Part shown: positions 18,629 to 28,738 of the stretch, piece after piece
Numbering within the stretch: position 1 is the stretch's first letter
How the letters are laid out: each line of letters opens with the position of its first letter
Assembly: GCA_025449845.1 (NCBI GenBank)
Contig: JANWIP010000019.1
Span: 1 to 64,000, forward strand
Direction: 5' to 3'
Source: Solirubrobacteraceae bacterium
GTDB taxonomy: Bacteria; Actinomycetota; Thermoleophilia; Solirubrobacterales; Solirubrobacteraceae
DNA length: 64,000 nt
The notes under the pieces: model-generated
What the model was told of the DNA's origin: nothing
The model's input: only the letters and a program-made list of their open reading frames with translations
Databases searched by the model: none
Position numbers and translations under genes: made by a program

Positions 18629-19618
18629 TTATATGGTGACGGCCTGGGCCGGATCGGCGCCCGAAAGCACGCCGCGCAACTGGCTGCGCATCAGGTGATG
18701 GCCCGTGCGCGCATCCACCGCATGGCGGCCTAGAACGAAGCTCGACTTATCGTCGCTGAGCGCCGTATTGGAAGGCATCGCCAAGTGCGGGTCCTCGCCG
18801 CAGGCCTCCAAGAAGCCTGCCGTGGTGCCGTCGCGCACCAGCGCCGGATCGCAGTCAAAGGAGCGCGCCAGCAGGCGCAGATACTCACGGCGGTTCAGCG
18901 AATCGGGGCCCGCTGTGTTGTAGACGCCCGCGCAGTCCTGGGCGATCAGCTCGCATACGCGCTGCGCGTAGTCCCACACATACGTCGGCGAGCGGTAGCC
19001 ATCGGCTGGCGCCGGCAGCGATTGGTCGTGGCGCATGCGGTCCACCAGGCGCAGCGGCAGGCTGCTGTGCGTCCACACGTGCTCTGAGAGCTCCCCCGAG
19101 CCCTGCGGGCGGGCCAGGTTCACGCCGTAGATTCCCGCGGGCCGCGTTATCAGCCAGGTGCCGTTGTAGTCCTGCGCTGCCAGCTCGCACGCCTGCCGCG
19201 AGCGGCCCCAGGCGTTGATCGGTTCCGGCGGATCGTCCTCGCTCCAGCGCTGATGCGGCGGCAGCATGCCGCTGAAGACCCAATCGCAGGACACCAGCAC
19301 GTAGTGCGCGCGCACCGTGCGCGCGGCGGCCAGCGTGTGCACCGTTCCCACTTGCGCCATCTGCGCCGCATAGGGCTCGCGCTCAAGGCGCGTGGGCTGC
19401 ACGCTGCCTGCCGCATGCACCACCACGTCCGGCTCGAAGGCCATTGCCGCCTCCACGCAAGCGTGTCGATCGGCCATATCTAGTCCTTGTGTCTGGGCGC
19501 CAGTGATGTCTACGGGGGTGTCGCGCCATGTGCCCAACACCTCCCAACTCTGCTGTACAGCGGCGGCCGCGAGGTTGGAGCCGACCAGTCCACTTACGCC
19601 AGTGATGAGAAGTCGCAT
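18629..19618 (-). CDS. RmlD-like NAD(P)-dependent sugar reductase/epimerase
   Basis: MRLLITGVSGLVGSNLAAAAVQ; VLVSCDWVFSG; GRSRQACEL. Confidence 0.8.
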   Translation of the reverse strand: MRLLITGVSGLVGSNLAAAAVQQSWEVLGTWRDTPVDITGAQTQGLDMADRHACVEAAMAFEPDVVVHAAGSVQPTRLEREPYAAQMAQVGTVHTLAAARTVRAHYVLVSCDWVFSGMLPPHQRWSEDDPPEPINAWGRSRQACELAAQDYNGTWLITRPAGIYGVNLARPQGSGELSEHVWTHSSLPLRLVDRMRHDQSLPAPADGYRSPTYVWDYAQRVCELIAQDCAGVYNTAGPDSLNRREYLRLLARSFDCDPALVRDGTTAGFLEACGEDPHLAMPSNTALSDDKSSFVLGRHAVDARTGHHLMRSQLRGVLSGADPAQAVTI

Positions 19619-19631
19619 GTGAATCTAGCTA

Positions 19632-19650
19632 TCAAGCGTACCACGCTTGA
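19632..19650. promoter_or_regulatory. Inverted repeat TCAAGCGT-ACC-ACGCTTGA
   Basis: Perfect 8-bp arms, ~14 nt upstream of the start codon at 19618. Confidence 0.4.
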
Positions 19651-19789
19651 CGATTTCGTAAACAAAGAGATACGTATTATCACACCATCGATAGTGGAGG
19701 GCGCCGTATCGGCTAACCAGCGCGGCAGGGGGGGACCTCAAAACGAGGCCGCGGGGGCGGGCTCCCAGCGGCGCTGGGGGAAGGGATGC

Positions 19790-20788
19790 TCAGCCGCTGC
19801 TGGTGCCGTAGCGCGCGGGAGTGATCGGCGCGTGGATCAGGCCGTTGTGCAGCATCCACGCCGAAAGCCCTTCGATCCTCGCCGCGCGCAGCGTGCCGAA
19901 AGGCACCTTGCCCTGTTCGCTGAACAGCGGCATGTACGCCGCCAGCGACGCGTTCGTGAACCTGCCATCCAGCCCTGGATTGAGGCGCAAGAGGTCTTCC
20001 ACGCTCTGCGCCGGCGCGCGCAAGGTGTCTTCGTATCCCTGCTTCGTGGCTGTCACGAAAGCCTTGACCAAGGCGGGATTGGAGGCGATCAGCCGCTGCG
20101 TGGCGAAGGCCACCAGCCCCGGATAGCCCGGACCGCCGTATTCGTCGAGCCGGAAAGGCGTGATCGGATGGCCTTGCACCTGTAGCTGCACGCCGTCTGC
20201 CGGCACGAACCCCGTGAAGGCCGCGATGCGCCCCGAGAGCAGCGCCTGCGCGCCGTCGAAGCCCACCGTCACCACGTGCACCTTGCGCGGATCGCCGCCC
20301 GCCGCGCGCACCTCGGTTTCGAGCACCACGCGATCGGAGGGCACGCCCGTGATCCCTACCGTGCGGCCTTGCAGCTGTGCTGGTGAGTGCAGGCCCTCCG
20401 AGCGCAGCGCAATCAGGCCGCCTAGCGGCCGCTGCGCGATCGCCATCACCGCCTGCGCATCGCCGCCGCGATCGATCTGCGTCGCCACATCGCTGCCGTC
20501 CGCCAGCCCAAACTGCGCCCGCCCGCCGTCTACCAGGCTGAGCGGGTCCTGCGTGGCCCCCGGCGTCACCACGTGCAGCTCGATCCCATGCGCGCCGTAG
20601 TAGCCGGCGGCCAGCGCGCGATAGATCCCTGCATGCACCGCGTTGGGCACGAAATCGAGCACCAGCGTGGCCTGGGTTGGTTTTTTGGAGGGGGATGGGT
20701 CGGTCGCTGCGCTCCCGCCGCAGGCCGCGAGGAGTAGAGCGCAGAGCAGCGCTAGCGCGCAGGCCGCGGCGGTTCGGGCACGGTGCAT
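19790..20788 (-). CDS. ABC transporter substrate-binding lipoprotein (NMT1/THI5-like)
   Basis: Lipobox ALLLAACGG; ATLVLDFVPNAVHAGIYRALAAGYYGAHGIELHVVTPGATQDPL. Confidence 0.85.
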   Translation of the reverse strand: MHRARTAAACALALLCALLLAACGGSAATDPSPSKKPTQATLVLDFVPNAVHAGIYRALAAGYYGAHGIELHVVTPGATQDPLSLVDGGRAQFGLADGSDVATQIDRGGDAQAVMAIAQRPLGGLIALRSEGLHSPAQLQGRTVGITGVPSDRVVLETEVRAAGGDPRKVHVVTVGFDGAQALLSGRIAAFTGFVPADGVQLQVQGHPITPFRLDEYGGPGYPGLVAFATQRLIASNPALVKAFVTATKQGYEDTLRAPAQSVEDLLRLNPGLDGRFTNASLAAYMPLFSEQGKVPFGTLRAARIEGLSAWMLHNGLIHAPITPARYGTSSG

Positions 20789-20800
20789 GCGGGGTGAATA

Positions 20801-21517
20801 TCAGTTGCTGTCTCCGAAGCGCAGTCTCAGCCACTCCCAGGCGTGCTGTGACTCGGCCTCATAGTGGCGTGCCCGCAGCACCGCCTCGCTGTCGGTCAAG
20901 GCGCGTGCGCGGCGGGCGTGCTCGGCGACTCTTGAGCGCTCCTCCAGATACCAGGCCCGCACCACCGCTTCGGGCAGCTCCGCCGCTGTGCAAACGGCAC
21001 CGTTGGCGTGCAGCAGCAGGCAGTCATACGCGCCCAGGTCGCCCGCGGCCGCGCGTCCGGCCTCGGTCGAGGCCACCAGCTGGGGCTCGTGGTGGAACGT
21101 CACCACACCGCTGAGGCCGCCCAGCCCGTGCACCAGCGGCGGCACCTCGCCGCGGCTTGCCCACACCTCTGCCGCCTGCGAATGCGTGCGGCAGATCGCG
21201 CCTACGTCATGGCACGCGCTGTAGATCGCCGCGTGCAGCGGGGCCTCCGGCGGGCACAGCGCCTTCTCGCCGCCCATCACCCGACCGGCCAGGTCGAGAT
21301 GGATGATGTCTTTGGGCTTAACTTGCAACAGCGGCGTCGAGGGCGTTAAGAGGAAACCGCCCTCGGGTCTGCGTGTAGAGACGTGACCAAACGCCTCTAC
21401 CAGGCCGGCGCGGGCTATCAAGCGCGCAGCGTAGGCCACCTGCTGGGTTAGATCGGGATCATGATGGGCCCGGCTCGCCGGCCTTCGGCCGGCTGCGCCA
21501 CCCTCAAAGTCGCTCAT
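20801..21517 (-). CDS. Class II aldolase/adducin family protein
   Basis: LIARAGLVEAFGHVSTRRPEGGFLLTPSTPLLQVKPKDIIHLDLAGRV...HAAIYSACHDVGAICRTHSQ. Confidence 0.85.
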   Translation of the reverse strand: MSDFEGGAAGRRPASRAHHDPDLTQQVAYAARLIARAGLVEAFGHVSTRRPEGGFLLTPSTPLLQVKPKDIIHLDLAGRVMGGEKALCPPEAPLHAAIYSACHDVGAICRTHSQAAEVWASRGEVPPLVHGLGGLSGVVTFHHEPQLVASTEAGRAAAGDLGAYDCLLLHANGAVCTAAELPEAVVRAWYLEERSRVAEHARRARALTDSEAVLRARHYEAESQHAWEWLRLRFGDSN

Positions 21518-21632
21518 GGCATCAACCTCCCATGGTTGCCATGTGGGTTGAGCTTACTATACGTCGGCAGCCGTCGCAGACAAGAGGAAACTTTGCGGCA
21601 AAGCCCGCGATAGGCGCGAGTAGACTCCTGCA

Positions 21633-23240
21633 ATGGCCACAACTCCCGCCGCTGCGGGCAGCCAGCAGCAGCATCGAACGCTGTCAGGCGAACCCGTGCG
21701 CGAGCTCTACACCGCCGCTGACTTGCCGCCCGAGGAGACCATCGGGCGGCCCGGCGAGTACCCCTTCACGCGCGGCGTCTACGAGTCGATGTATCGCGGG
21801 CGCCTCTGGACGATGCGCCAGTTCGCCGGCTTTGGCACCAGCGAGGAGACCAACGAACGCTTCCGTTATCTGCTCGACCACGGCCAGACAGGTCTCTCCA
21901 CTGCTTTTGACATGCCTTCGCTGATGGGCCACGACTCCGACCATGCCCGCGCGCTTGGTGAGGTCGGCCGCGAGGGCGTCGCCATCGACACGCTCGATGA
22001 CATGCTCACGCTCTTCGACGGCATCGACCTGGGGGAGGTCTCGGTGTCGATGACCATCAACGCTCCCGCCGCGATCATGCTGGCCTTCTACGTGGCCGCC
22101 GCCGAGGCCAATGGCATCGGGCCCGAGCGCCTCGCCGGCACGATCCAGGCCGACATCCTCAAGGAGTACATCGCCCAGAAGGAGTGGTGCTTCCCGATCG
22201 ACCCCGCCATGCGGCTCTGCGGCGACATGATCGAGTGGTGCACCTTGCGCATGCCGCGCTGGCATCCCATCTCGATCTCCGGCTACCACATCCGCGAGGC
22301 CGGCTCCACCGCGCAGCAGGAGCTGGCCTTCACGCTCAAGGACGGTCTCACCTACGTCGAGCAGGCGATCGAGCGAGGACTCGACGTCGACGATTTCGCG
22401 CCGCGCCTCTCCTTCTTCTTTAACGCCCAGGTCGACTTCTTCGAGGAGATCGCCAAGTACCGCGCCGCACGGCGCATCTGGGCGCGCGAGATGAAGGAGA
22501 CCTACGGCGCCAAGAACCCGCGCTCGTGGCTGATGCGCTTTCACTGCCAGACTGCCGGTGTCTCGCTCACCGCACAGCAGCCGCTCAACAACATCGTGCG
22601 CACCGCCATCGAGGCGCTTGCCGGCGTGCTCGGCGGCGCGCAGTCGCTGCACACCAACAGCTACGACGAGGCGCTCGCGCTGCCTACCGAGGAGGCCGTC
22701 AGGGTCGCCTTGCGCACACAGCAGGTGATCGCGCATGAGACCGGCGTCACCAACACCGTCGATCCGCTCGGCGGCAGCTACTTCGTGGAGGCCCAGACCG
22801 ATGAGATGGAGCAGCGCTGCTACGAGTATTTCGCCAAGATCGACGAGCTAGGGGGGATGGTGGAGGCCGTCAAGCGCAACTTCCCTCAGCGCGAGATCGC
22901 CGATGCTGCCTTTGAGTTGCAGCTGGAGATCGACGCGGGCGAGCGCATCGTCGTCGGCGTCAATCGCTTCCAGCAGCAGGACGAGCTGCCGATCCCCACG
23001 CTGCGCGTCGATCCCGCGCTTGAGCGCAAGCAGCTCGACCGCCTGCAGGGCGTGCGCGCGCTGCGCGACGGCGCTCAGGTCGAGCGAGCCTTGGCGGGGC
23101 TACGCGAGCAGGCCGCCAAAGAGGACGCCAATCTGATGGAGCCGCTGCTTGACTGCGCCCGCGCGCACGCCTCCGAGGGCGAGATCGTCGAGTCGCTTCA
23201 GCGCGTCTTCGGTGACTACACCGAGACGCCCGTCTTCTAG
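21633..23240 (+). CDS. Methylmalonyl-CoA mutase-family acyl-CoA mutase, large (substrate-binding) subunit
   Basis: [63 protein letters not shown]; 535 aa without a C-terminal B12 domain. Confidence 0.9.
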   Translation: MATTPAAAGSQQQHRTLSGEPVRELYTAADLPPEETIGRPGEYPFTRGVYESMYRGRLWTMRQFAGFGTSEETNERFRYLLDHGQTGLSTAFDMPSLMGHDSDHARALGEVGREGVAIDTLDDMLTLFDGIDLGEVSVSMTINAPAAIMLAFYVAAAEANGIGPERLAGTIQADILKEYIAQKEWCFPIDPAMRLCGDMIEWCTLRMPRWHPISISGYHIREAGSTAQQELAFTLKDGLTYVEQAIERGLDVDDFAPRLSFFFNAQVDFFEEIAKYRAARRIWAREMKETYGAKNPRSWLMRFHCQTAGVSLTAQQPLNNIVRTAIEALAGVLGGAQSLHTNSYDEALALPTEEAVRVALRTQQVIAHETGVTNTVDPLGGSYFVEAQTDEMEQRCYEYFAKIDELGGMVEAVKRNFPQREIADAAFELQLEIDAGERIVVGVNRFQQQDELPIPTLRVDPALERKQLDRLQGVRALRDGAQVERALAGLREQAAKEDANLMEPLLDCARAHASEGEIVESLQRVFGDYTETPVF

Positions 23241-23385
23241 GGTTTCGCGGCCCGCTGCGTTAGCACCTCACGGCCTGTTGCCTCCTGCCGCCTAGCCTCC
23301 TGCTCGTGGCACGATGCCCCACCCCTCAAAAAATAATCGCCTCATTCCACCGCGCGCCTCGCTACCCTCGCAACTTCCTCCGATC

Positions 23386-25269
23386 ATGAATGTTTCCTCA
23401 CGCATGCGCCGGTTCTTCACCTGGTGGAACGCCCTTGCGCTATCTGCGGCCCTCGCGGCTGCTGGTTTTGGCGGCTCGCCGATCGTTGCTAGCCACGCCT
23501 CCTCGGCGCCTCCCTCCAGTCCGCGCTGTATGCCTTCGACGCTCAATCGCTCCGACATCCTGCCCGGCACTCCCCTGCAGGTCGCGCCGCTGCCCGAATC
23601 GCTCGATGCCTCGCCGCGCGCGCAGATCAGCCTGCTCGGCGCCACCCCCGCGCAGCTCACTCATGTGCTGGTCTCGGGCTCGAGCTCCGGCTTGCACTCC
23701 GGGAGCCTGCGCTCTTACTCACAGGGCGATGGCGCCAGCTTCGTGCCTGCCAAGCCTTTCACGGCCGGCGAGATCGTCACCGTGCATGTGACCGTCGCGG
23801 GGCGTGCTGTCTCCTACCGCTTCACCGTCGCCCACACCGACCCCATCAAGTACGTCGCCCCTGCCGGCGCCGCCGCCACGCTGAAGCCGAGCGAAGTGCA
23901 GCGCTATCACTCGCGTCCCGAACTGCAGCCGCCTGCGCTGGCTGTCACCACGCACGCTTCGCCTGCCACGGCGCCCGGCTACATCATGTCCACGCCTTAC
24001 TCCGGCCCTGGCCAGGATGGGCCCTTGATCTTCGATAACTCTGGGCAGGTGGTCTGGTTCGATCCAATGCCCCACGGTGCCGAGGCCACCAACTTGCAGG
24101 CGCAGCAGCTCGGCGGCAGGCCGGTGCTCACCTGGTGGCAGGGCTACATCCCGGAGCAGGGCTTTGGCGAGGGGGTGGAGAGCATCGCCGACAGCTCCTA
24201 CCACCTCTCGCACGTCTACGCCGGCAATGGCTATTGGGCGGATCTGCACGACTTCCGCATCACTGCGCAGGGGACCGCTCTGCTGACCGTCTTCGATCCC
24301 CTCCGCTGCGATCTCTCCTCTGCCGGGGGTTCGCGCTCGGCGGCCGTCACCGACGGGGTGCTGCAGGAAGTGGACCTCGCCACGGGCCTCGTGCGGCGCG
24401 AGTGGCACTCGATCGATCACGTCGCCATGAGCGACTCCTATGCCTCGGCCCATTCCGCTTCCTATGAATGGCCTTTTGACTACTTCCACATCAACTCCAT
24501 CGACCTGCACGCCGATGGCAGCATCCTCATCAGCGCCCGCAACACCTCCACGCTCTATGAGCTCGATGGCCACAGCGGCCAGATCGTCGAGCGTATTGGC
24601 GGCAAGCACAGCACCGTCAAGCTCGGCCATGGGGCCGAAACCGCCTATCAGCATGACGCCACGCTGCAGCCCAACGGGCAGATCAGCGTCTTTGACAACG
24701 GCGCCGTGCCCAAGGTGCACCCGCAGTCGCGCGGCGTCCTCCTGGCCGTCAATCCGCAGAGCGGCACCGACACCCTCATCGCCCAGTTCACCCATCCCCA
24801 GCCGCTCTCCTCCGGCTCGCAGGGCAACATCCAGGGGCTGCCCGGCGGCGACTACTTCGTCGGCTGGGGGCCCGTGTCCTACTTCTCGGAGTTCTCGCCT
24901 TCGGGGCAGCTGCTGTTTGACGTCCACATGCCCAGTCCCGACCAGTCCTATCGCGGCTACCGCTTCCCTTGGGTCGGCACTCCCACCGAAGCGCCCGCGA
25001 TCGCCGCTGCCACCACCTCCGCCACTAGCCAGGCCGGTGCTTCCGGTGCCCTCACTACCGTCTATGCCAGCTGGAATGGGGCCACGCAGGTGGCCTCCTG
25101 GCGTGTGCTCGCGGGGGCATCCTCGCATGTGCTGGCCGCCGTCGCGGCAGCACCGCGCGGTGGCTTTGAGACCGCCATACCCACGCCGGGCGCGCAGGCC
25201 TACGTTGCCGTGCAGGCGCTCGATGCATCTGGTGCCGTGCTCGGCACCTCGCGCACCATCAAGGGGTGA
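23386..25269 (+). CDS. Secreted arylsulfotransferase (ASST)-like protein
   Basis: Signal peptide; GPLIFDNSGQVVWFDPMP, FHINSIDLHADGSILISARNTSTLYELDGHSGQIVERIGGKHS. Confidence 0.75.
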   Translation: MNVSSRMRRFFTWWNALALSAALAAAGFGGSPIVASHASSAPPSSPRCMPSTLNRSDILPGTPLQVAPLPESLDASPRAQISLLGATPAQLTHVLVSGSSSGLHSGSLRSYSQGDGASFVPAKPFTAGEIVTVHVTVAGRAVSYRFTVAHTDPIKYVAPAGAAATLKPSEVQRYHSRPELQPPALAVTTHASPATAPGYIMSTPYSGPGQDGPLIFDNSGQVVWFDPMPHGAEATNLQAQQLGGRPVLTWWQGYIPEQGFGEGVESIADSSYHLSHVYAGNGYWADLHDFRITAQGTALLTVFDPLRCDLSSAGGSRSAAVTDGVLQEVDLATGLVRREWHSIDHVAMSDSYASAHSASYEWPFDYFHINSIDLHADGSILISARNTSTLYELDGHSGQIVERIGGKHSTVKLGHGAETAYQHDATLQPNGQISVFDNGAVPKVHPQSRGVLLAVNPQSGTDTLIAQFTHPQPLSSGSQGNIQGLPGGDYFVGWGPVSYFSEFSPSGQLLFDVHMPSPDQSYRGYRFPWVGTPTEAPAIAAATTSATSQAGASGALTTVYASWNGATQVASWRVLAGASSHVLAAVAAAPRGGFETAIPTPGAQAYVAVQALDASGAVLGTSRTIKG

Positions 25270-25378
25270 TCCACGCGGCCTCCCGCTCCGTAGAACTGTG
25301 CAGAGTAGTAAGCAGATCCCCCGGATAGGTCCGTCCGCAGGCGTGGGTAGCTTGAGGGGTGATCTTCAGGAGGTTGCG

Positions 25379-25924
25379 ATGCTTTCAAATGCCCACATCC
25401 ACACCAACAGCACAGCGCCTCCGCTGATCGCCACGATCGGCGTTGGCTACAACGGCTCCAGCCGCAGCGCCCAGGCGCTTGCCGTTGGCCGCGAGCTGGC
25501 GGCTGCCCACGGGGCTCGCATTCGCGTCATGGAGGTGGTCTGCCCACCTCGCGCTGTCTACGCTCCGCGTGCAGCTTTTGATGCTGCTCTCGAGTTGGGC
25601 GTCTGCGTGGATCAGCTGCTGCGTCAAGCGCGCGAGCGCCTGGCGAAACTCGATGGCGTCGATAGCTGTGCGGTCTATGGCATCGCCGTAGACGAGCTGG
25701 CCGCCTTCGGTGAGGAAGTCGATCTGCTGGTGGTCGGCGGCAGCCACGGCGGTGCACGCCACCCGCATATGCGGGCCAGCACCTCCGAGTACCTCCAGCG
25801 CCATGCGCCTTGCCAGGTGCTCGTGGTGACGCGTGCGCGACCTACCTGTGCGGGGCTGGGTGCGGTCGCTGTGGGCGGCGGCTCTTGGCGCTCATTGCGC
25901 AGGGCACAGTTGTGTGCACGGTGA
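25379..25924 (+). CDS. Universal stress protein (UspA-like)
   Basis: IATIGVGYNGSSRSAQALAVGRELAAAHGARIRVMEVV ... VDLLVVGGSHGGARHPHMRASTSEYLQRHAPCQVLVV. Confidence 0.85.
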   Translation: MLSNAHIHTNSTAPPLIATIGVGYNGSSRSAQALAVGRELAAAHGARIRVMEVVCPPRAVYAPRAAFDAALELGVCVDQLLRQARERLAKLDGVDSCAVYGIAVDELAAFGEEVDLLVVGGSHGGARHPHMRASTSEYLQRHAPCQVLVVTRARPTCAGLGAVAVGGGSWRSLRRAQLCAR

Positions 25925-26654
25925 CGTGGGTGCCGTCTTCGAAGCTGAAATCACCCGCGAAGGGATAGCCGCCGCGCGGGCACTTCGCGGGGGTGGTGAC
26001 GCCGCGCGGGCGGAAGTATTCGAGTTCGCCGTTCACTTCACGTTCATAGATCAGGTCCTTCGGCCCGAAGGTCGACTGGAACTGCACCACCGACACGTTG
26101 GGGCCGCCGGGCAGGCTCGGTACGAGCGGCACCTGCGTATTGATGCGGCCACTGAAGGGCATGCTGTCCTCCAGTAGCTGACCTGGGAAGACAAGGTCGG
26201 CGAATACCGGCGTCAAGCCTTCGGCGAAGAACAGGATCGTGAGGTGTTCTCCTTCAGAGGTCCCTCGATAGGCATGTATGGTGGCCTGCTCCTGCACCGT
26301 CTTTGGTCCGTAGGGGACCTCCGCGAGGGCCGCGCCAAATCCGACCTCCGAGTTGGCTGGACAGCCTCGGGGGCCATGCGCGTAGAGGTAGATCGGTTCG
26401 CATATGGCCGTGCCGAGCGTATTGCGCGCCAGACCGATGCCGCCGGGCAGGTGCAGATCGACGCCTTGCAGCGGTGAAGGGACCTGCCCATCGGTGCTTG
26501 AGATGTCAAAGCCGAAGGTGATGGTCGTGCTCACCTCGGGCTGATTGGGGCTGAAGTTGGCGAACAGATTGACCTTCTGCGCCGCCTGCCCGCTCGCCGT
26601 CAGCGTCAGGCTCGCACAGAGCGCCAGTGCAAGGACCGATATTCCTCGCCGCAT
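25842..26654 (-). CDS. Secreted protein of unknown function, basic C-terminal tail
   Basis: Signal peptide MRRGISVLALALCASLTLTASGQAA; LHLPGGIGLARNTLGTAICEP...CPANSEVGFG; tail AKSRRPQRPHPAPHR; start ATG 26654 chosen. Confidence 0.65.
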   Translation of the reverse strand: MRRGISVLALALCASLTLTASGQAAQKVNLFANFSPNQPEVSTTITFGFDISSTDGQVPSPLQGVDLHLPGGIGLARNTLGTAICEPIYLYAHGPRGCPANSEVGFGAALAEVPYGPKTVQEQATIHAYRGTSEGEHLTILFFAEGLTPVFADLVFPGQLLEDSMPFSGRINTQVPLVPSLPGGPNVSVVQFQSTFGPKDLIYEREVNGELEYFRPRGVTTPAKCPRGGYPFAGDFSFEDGTHVTVHTTVPCAMSAKSRRPQRPHPAPHR

Positions 26655-26676
26655 TGTCAGGCGCCCTTGGACACCT

Positions 26677-27243
26677 TTAGAGGTGCAGCTGTCCGATGAC
26701 CTGCACGGTGGCGTTGTCGGTGTTGCGGTTGATCGTGCCATATACCTGTCCAGTGCCTTTGGCATGCGCATAGTGGCCGCTGCCGTGGCTGACGCTGATC
26801 GACCCGCCGAAGCTTGCAAATTCGCCCTGCCCGGCGTTGAATTTCGCCGTCCCGCGCCCTGTGATCGTGCCGCCGTGCAGGTAGATCGTGAACCCCACCT
26901 GCACCGTGCTGGTGCCGATCGTCAGGCTCGCCCGCACGCTTCCTGGCAGCGTCCCCGTGATCTTGCCTTCCTCGATCAGCGTACTGCTCGCGCTATTGGG
27001 ATTGGCCAGATGCAACTGGCCCTTGTCGCTCACCTGGAGTGTCTTCGCCGCGCGTGCAGTGGCTGAGGCGCTCGCCATCCTGGCGGCCAGCGCCGTGGCT
27101 GGCAGTGCCGCGGCGCCTAGCGCGAGGCATGCCGCGACGGCGAGGGTCAGCAAGCTCGCGGTTGGCGGCTTGCGCCTATGCCACGGTTCATCCTCAGGCT
27201 GCCCCAGCTCAGCGGAATTGCATATACGTTTCCACAAACTCAT
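26677..27243 (-). CDS. Secreted hypothetical protein
   Basis: Signal-like segment LLTLAVAACLALGAAALPATALA; Gly-rich GGSISVSHGSGHYAHAKGTGQVYGTINRNTDNATVQVIGQLHL. Confidence 0.6.
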   Translation of the reverse strand: MSLWKRICNSAELGQPEDEPWHRRKPPTASLLTLAVAACLALGAAALPATALAARMASASATARAAKTLQVSDKGQLHLANPNSASSTLIEEGKITGTLPGSVRASLTIGTSTVQVGFTIYLHGGTITGRGTAKFNAGQGEFASFGGSISVSHGSGHYAHAKGTGQVYGTINRNTDNATVQVIGQLHL

Positions 27244-28000
27244 ACTGTCCCTATCATCTCATAGAAGCCTTTTGTCTGCGGCCCGGGCGACCCGGTCGTG
27301 TCCCGGCCCTTTGTAGCGTATCGGCTACATAGAGCAAGCGTGGCAGTTGGCTCGGACGGGCCCAGTTGATGGCCGCGAGCAGCGCTCCGTAAGGCGCAAA
27401 TCACGGCCCCGGCTCGCATCTCGCCGGGGCCGAGGGCCTGCAAGCAGGTGTTTCTGACTGCTCAGCCGTTGCGCTGACGCAGGCGCTCGCCTGGGTGCCG
27501 CGACGCTGTGACGTCGGCTCCTTCGGCGTGCCCGCCTCGCGCGATGCTCGCCAGGCGATAGCGACGAATCGGCTGCTGCCGTCCGCCCTCCTGCCCGGTC
27601 TGCTCCGGCAGCAGCAGGAAGCGCCGCTGGGGCTGATCGTCGTGGCTTGAGAATGATGGGCTCATAGTTGAGCATCTTTGCGCTTGATCCCCCGCAAGGC
27701 TTTGGCCTTCAGTCCAAAATGTCGACCCCGCGGGTGCCTGGGATGCGTTTCGCTGGTCGCCATGGTCTGGTCTCGACTCGCTGAGATCTGCGCCTGCACG
27801 GATCGAATGTTTTGCCTCATCTGAACTTTATACGAGTAGGCCGGCGTAAAGGTCCAGGCAGACGCTCACCGTTGCTGCTCTTGCGCATATTGCGATTGTC
27901 ACGTTGGCCATCTCGACGTCGATTGCGCTCGCTTGAAGCTCAGCGTAGGGCAAGACCCCTCAAGTCAACCGCCATCGTCGTAGGTACCAGGATTGGTGAT

Positions 28001-28396
28001 CTAACTGTACAGCCGCAATGGAGTGCACTTCGCAAGACGATCGAAGTCGGTGTCGGCGTGCAGAAGCGGTGCGCCCGTTCGCACACAGGGCGCCGCGATT
28101 AGACAGTCGAGGGTCTTACGAATCGTCTCACCCGCATGACGCGCCATGCGATATAGATCCGCAGCCAGGACAAAATCATCGAGACCGTCCAGGCGCAGTA
28201 TCGGGAAGGACCTCAGATGGCGCTCGACGAGACGCGCCTCTCGATCGGAGCGAAGCCCCTGCAAGATCTCCGTGACCACGATGTCGGTGAGGGCGATCGG
28301 CTCCCCTCCCTCAATCAATTCGATGCAACGTTCGGCCTGCGGGGTGTCCCGCTCGTTGAACACGTCTATCCAAACGCTGGTGTCGACGACGATCAC
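28001..28396 (-). CDS. vapC: VapC-like PIN-domain toxin
   Basis: VIVVDTSVWIDVF...ALTDIVVTEILQGLRS...RKTLDCLIAAPCVRTGAPLLHADTDFDRLA. Confidence 0.9.
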   Translation of the reverse strand: MIVVDTSVWIDVFNERDTPQAERCIELIEGGEPIALTDIVVTEILQGLRSDREARLVERHLRSFPILRLDGLDDFVLAADLYRMARHAGETIRKTLDCLIAAPCVRTGAPLLHADTDFDRLAKCTPLRLYS

Positions 28397-28590
28397 GGGC
28401 GCCCGCGACGACTCTCCTGCAGGTCGCCTTCCCAACGGACTCGCCCGCGTAGGTCCAGTACGCCTATACGCCTGTGGCGGGCAACCAGCTCGCGTAGCGC
28501 CACATCGACGGCTTCGCGCTTCGTGCGAGCCCCAATCAGCTCCTGGGCCTCCTGCAGCACGCCGTCATCAATCTCGATGTTAGTGCGCAT
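28393..28590 (-). CDS. vapB: VapB-like antitoxin
   Basis: MRTNIEIDDGVLQEAQELIGARTKREAVDVALRELV; GTGA overlap with vapC. Confidence 0.9.
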   Translation of the reverse strand: MRTNIEIDDGVLQEAQELIGARTKREAVDVALRELVARHRRIGVLDLRGRVRWEGDLQESRRGRP

Positions 28591-28738
28591 GCACTACAGC
28601 ATACACATCCGCAGGTGTATCCTGAGTGCCTCCCAGCAAGGGCCTCGGGCGGCAGATCGAGGGGCTGTGACGGGGCACCATCACTACACAGACTAAGCCG
28701 CTGCGCCCGTCAGGGTTCGAATAACTAGAACTAGACCT

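Noticed and set aside
19713-20834. 373-aa minus-strand ORF overlapping the substrate-binding protein
   Set aside because: Alternative frame of the same strand; the 19790-20788 frame has a lipobox and family motifs and is preferred.
21684-22736. 350-aa minus-strand ORF
   Set aside because: Antisense to the strongly supported acyl-CoA mutase.
23719-25128. 469-aa minus-strand ORF
   Set aside because: Antisense to the arylsulfotransferase-like gene with no recognisable motifs; high-GC shadow ORF.
27325-27675. Small minus-strand ORFs (27325-27675, 27462-27665)
   Set aside because: No motifs, competing frames, Arg-rich composition; cannot support a gene call.
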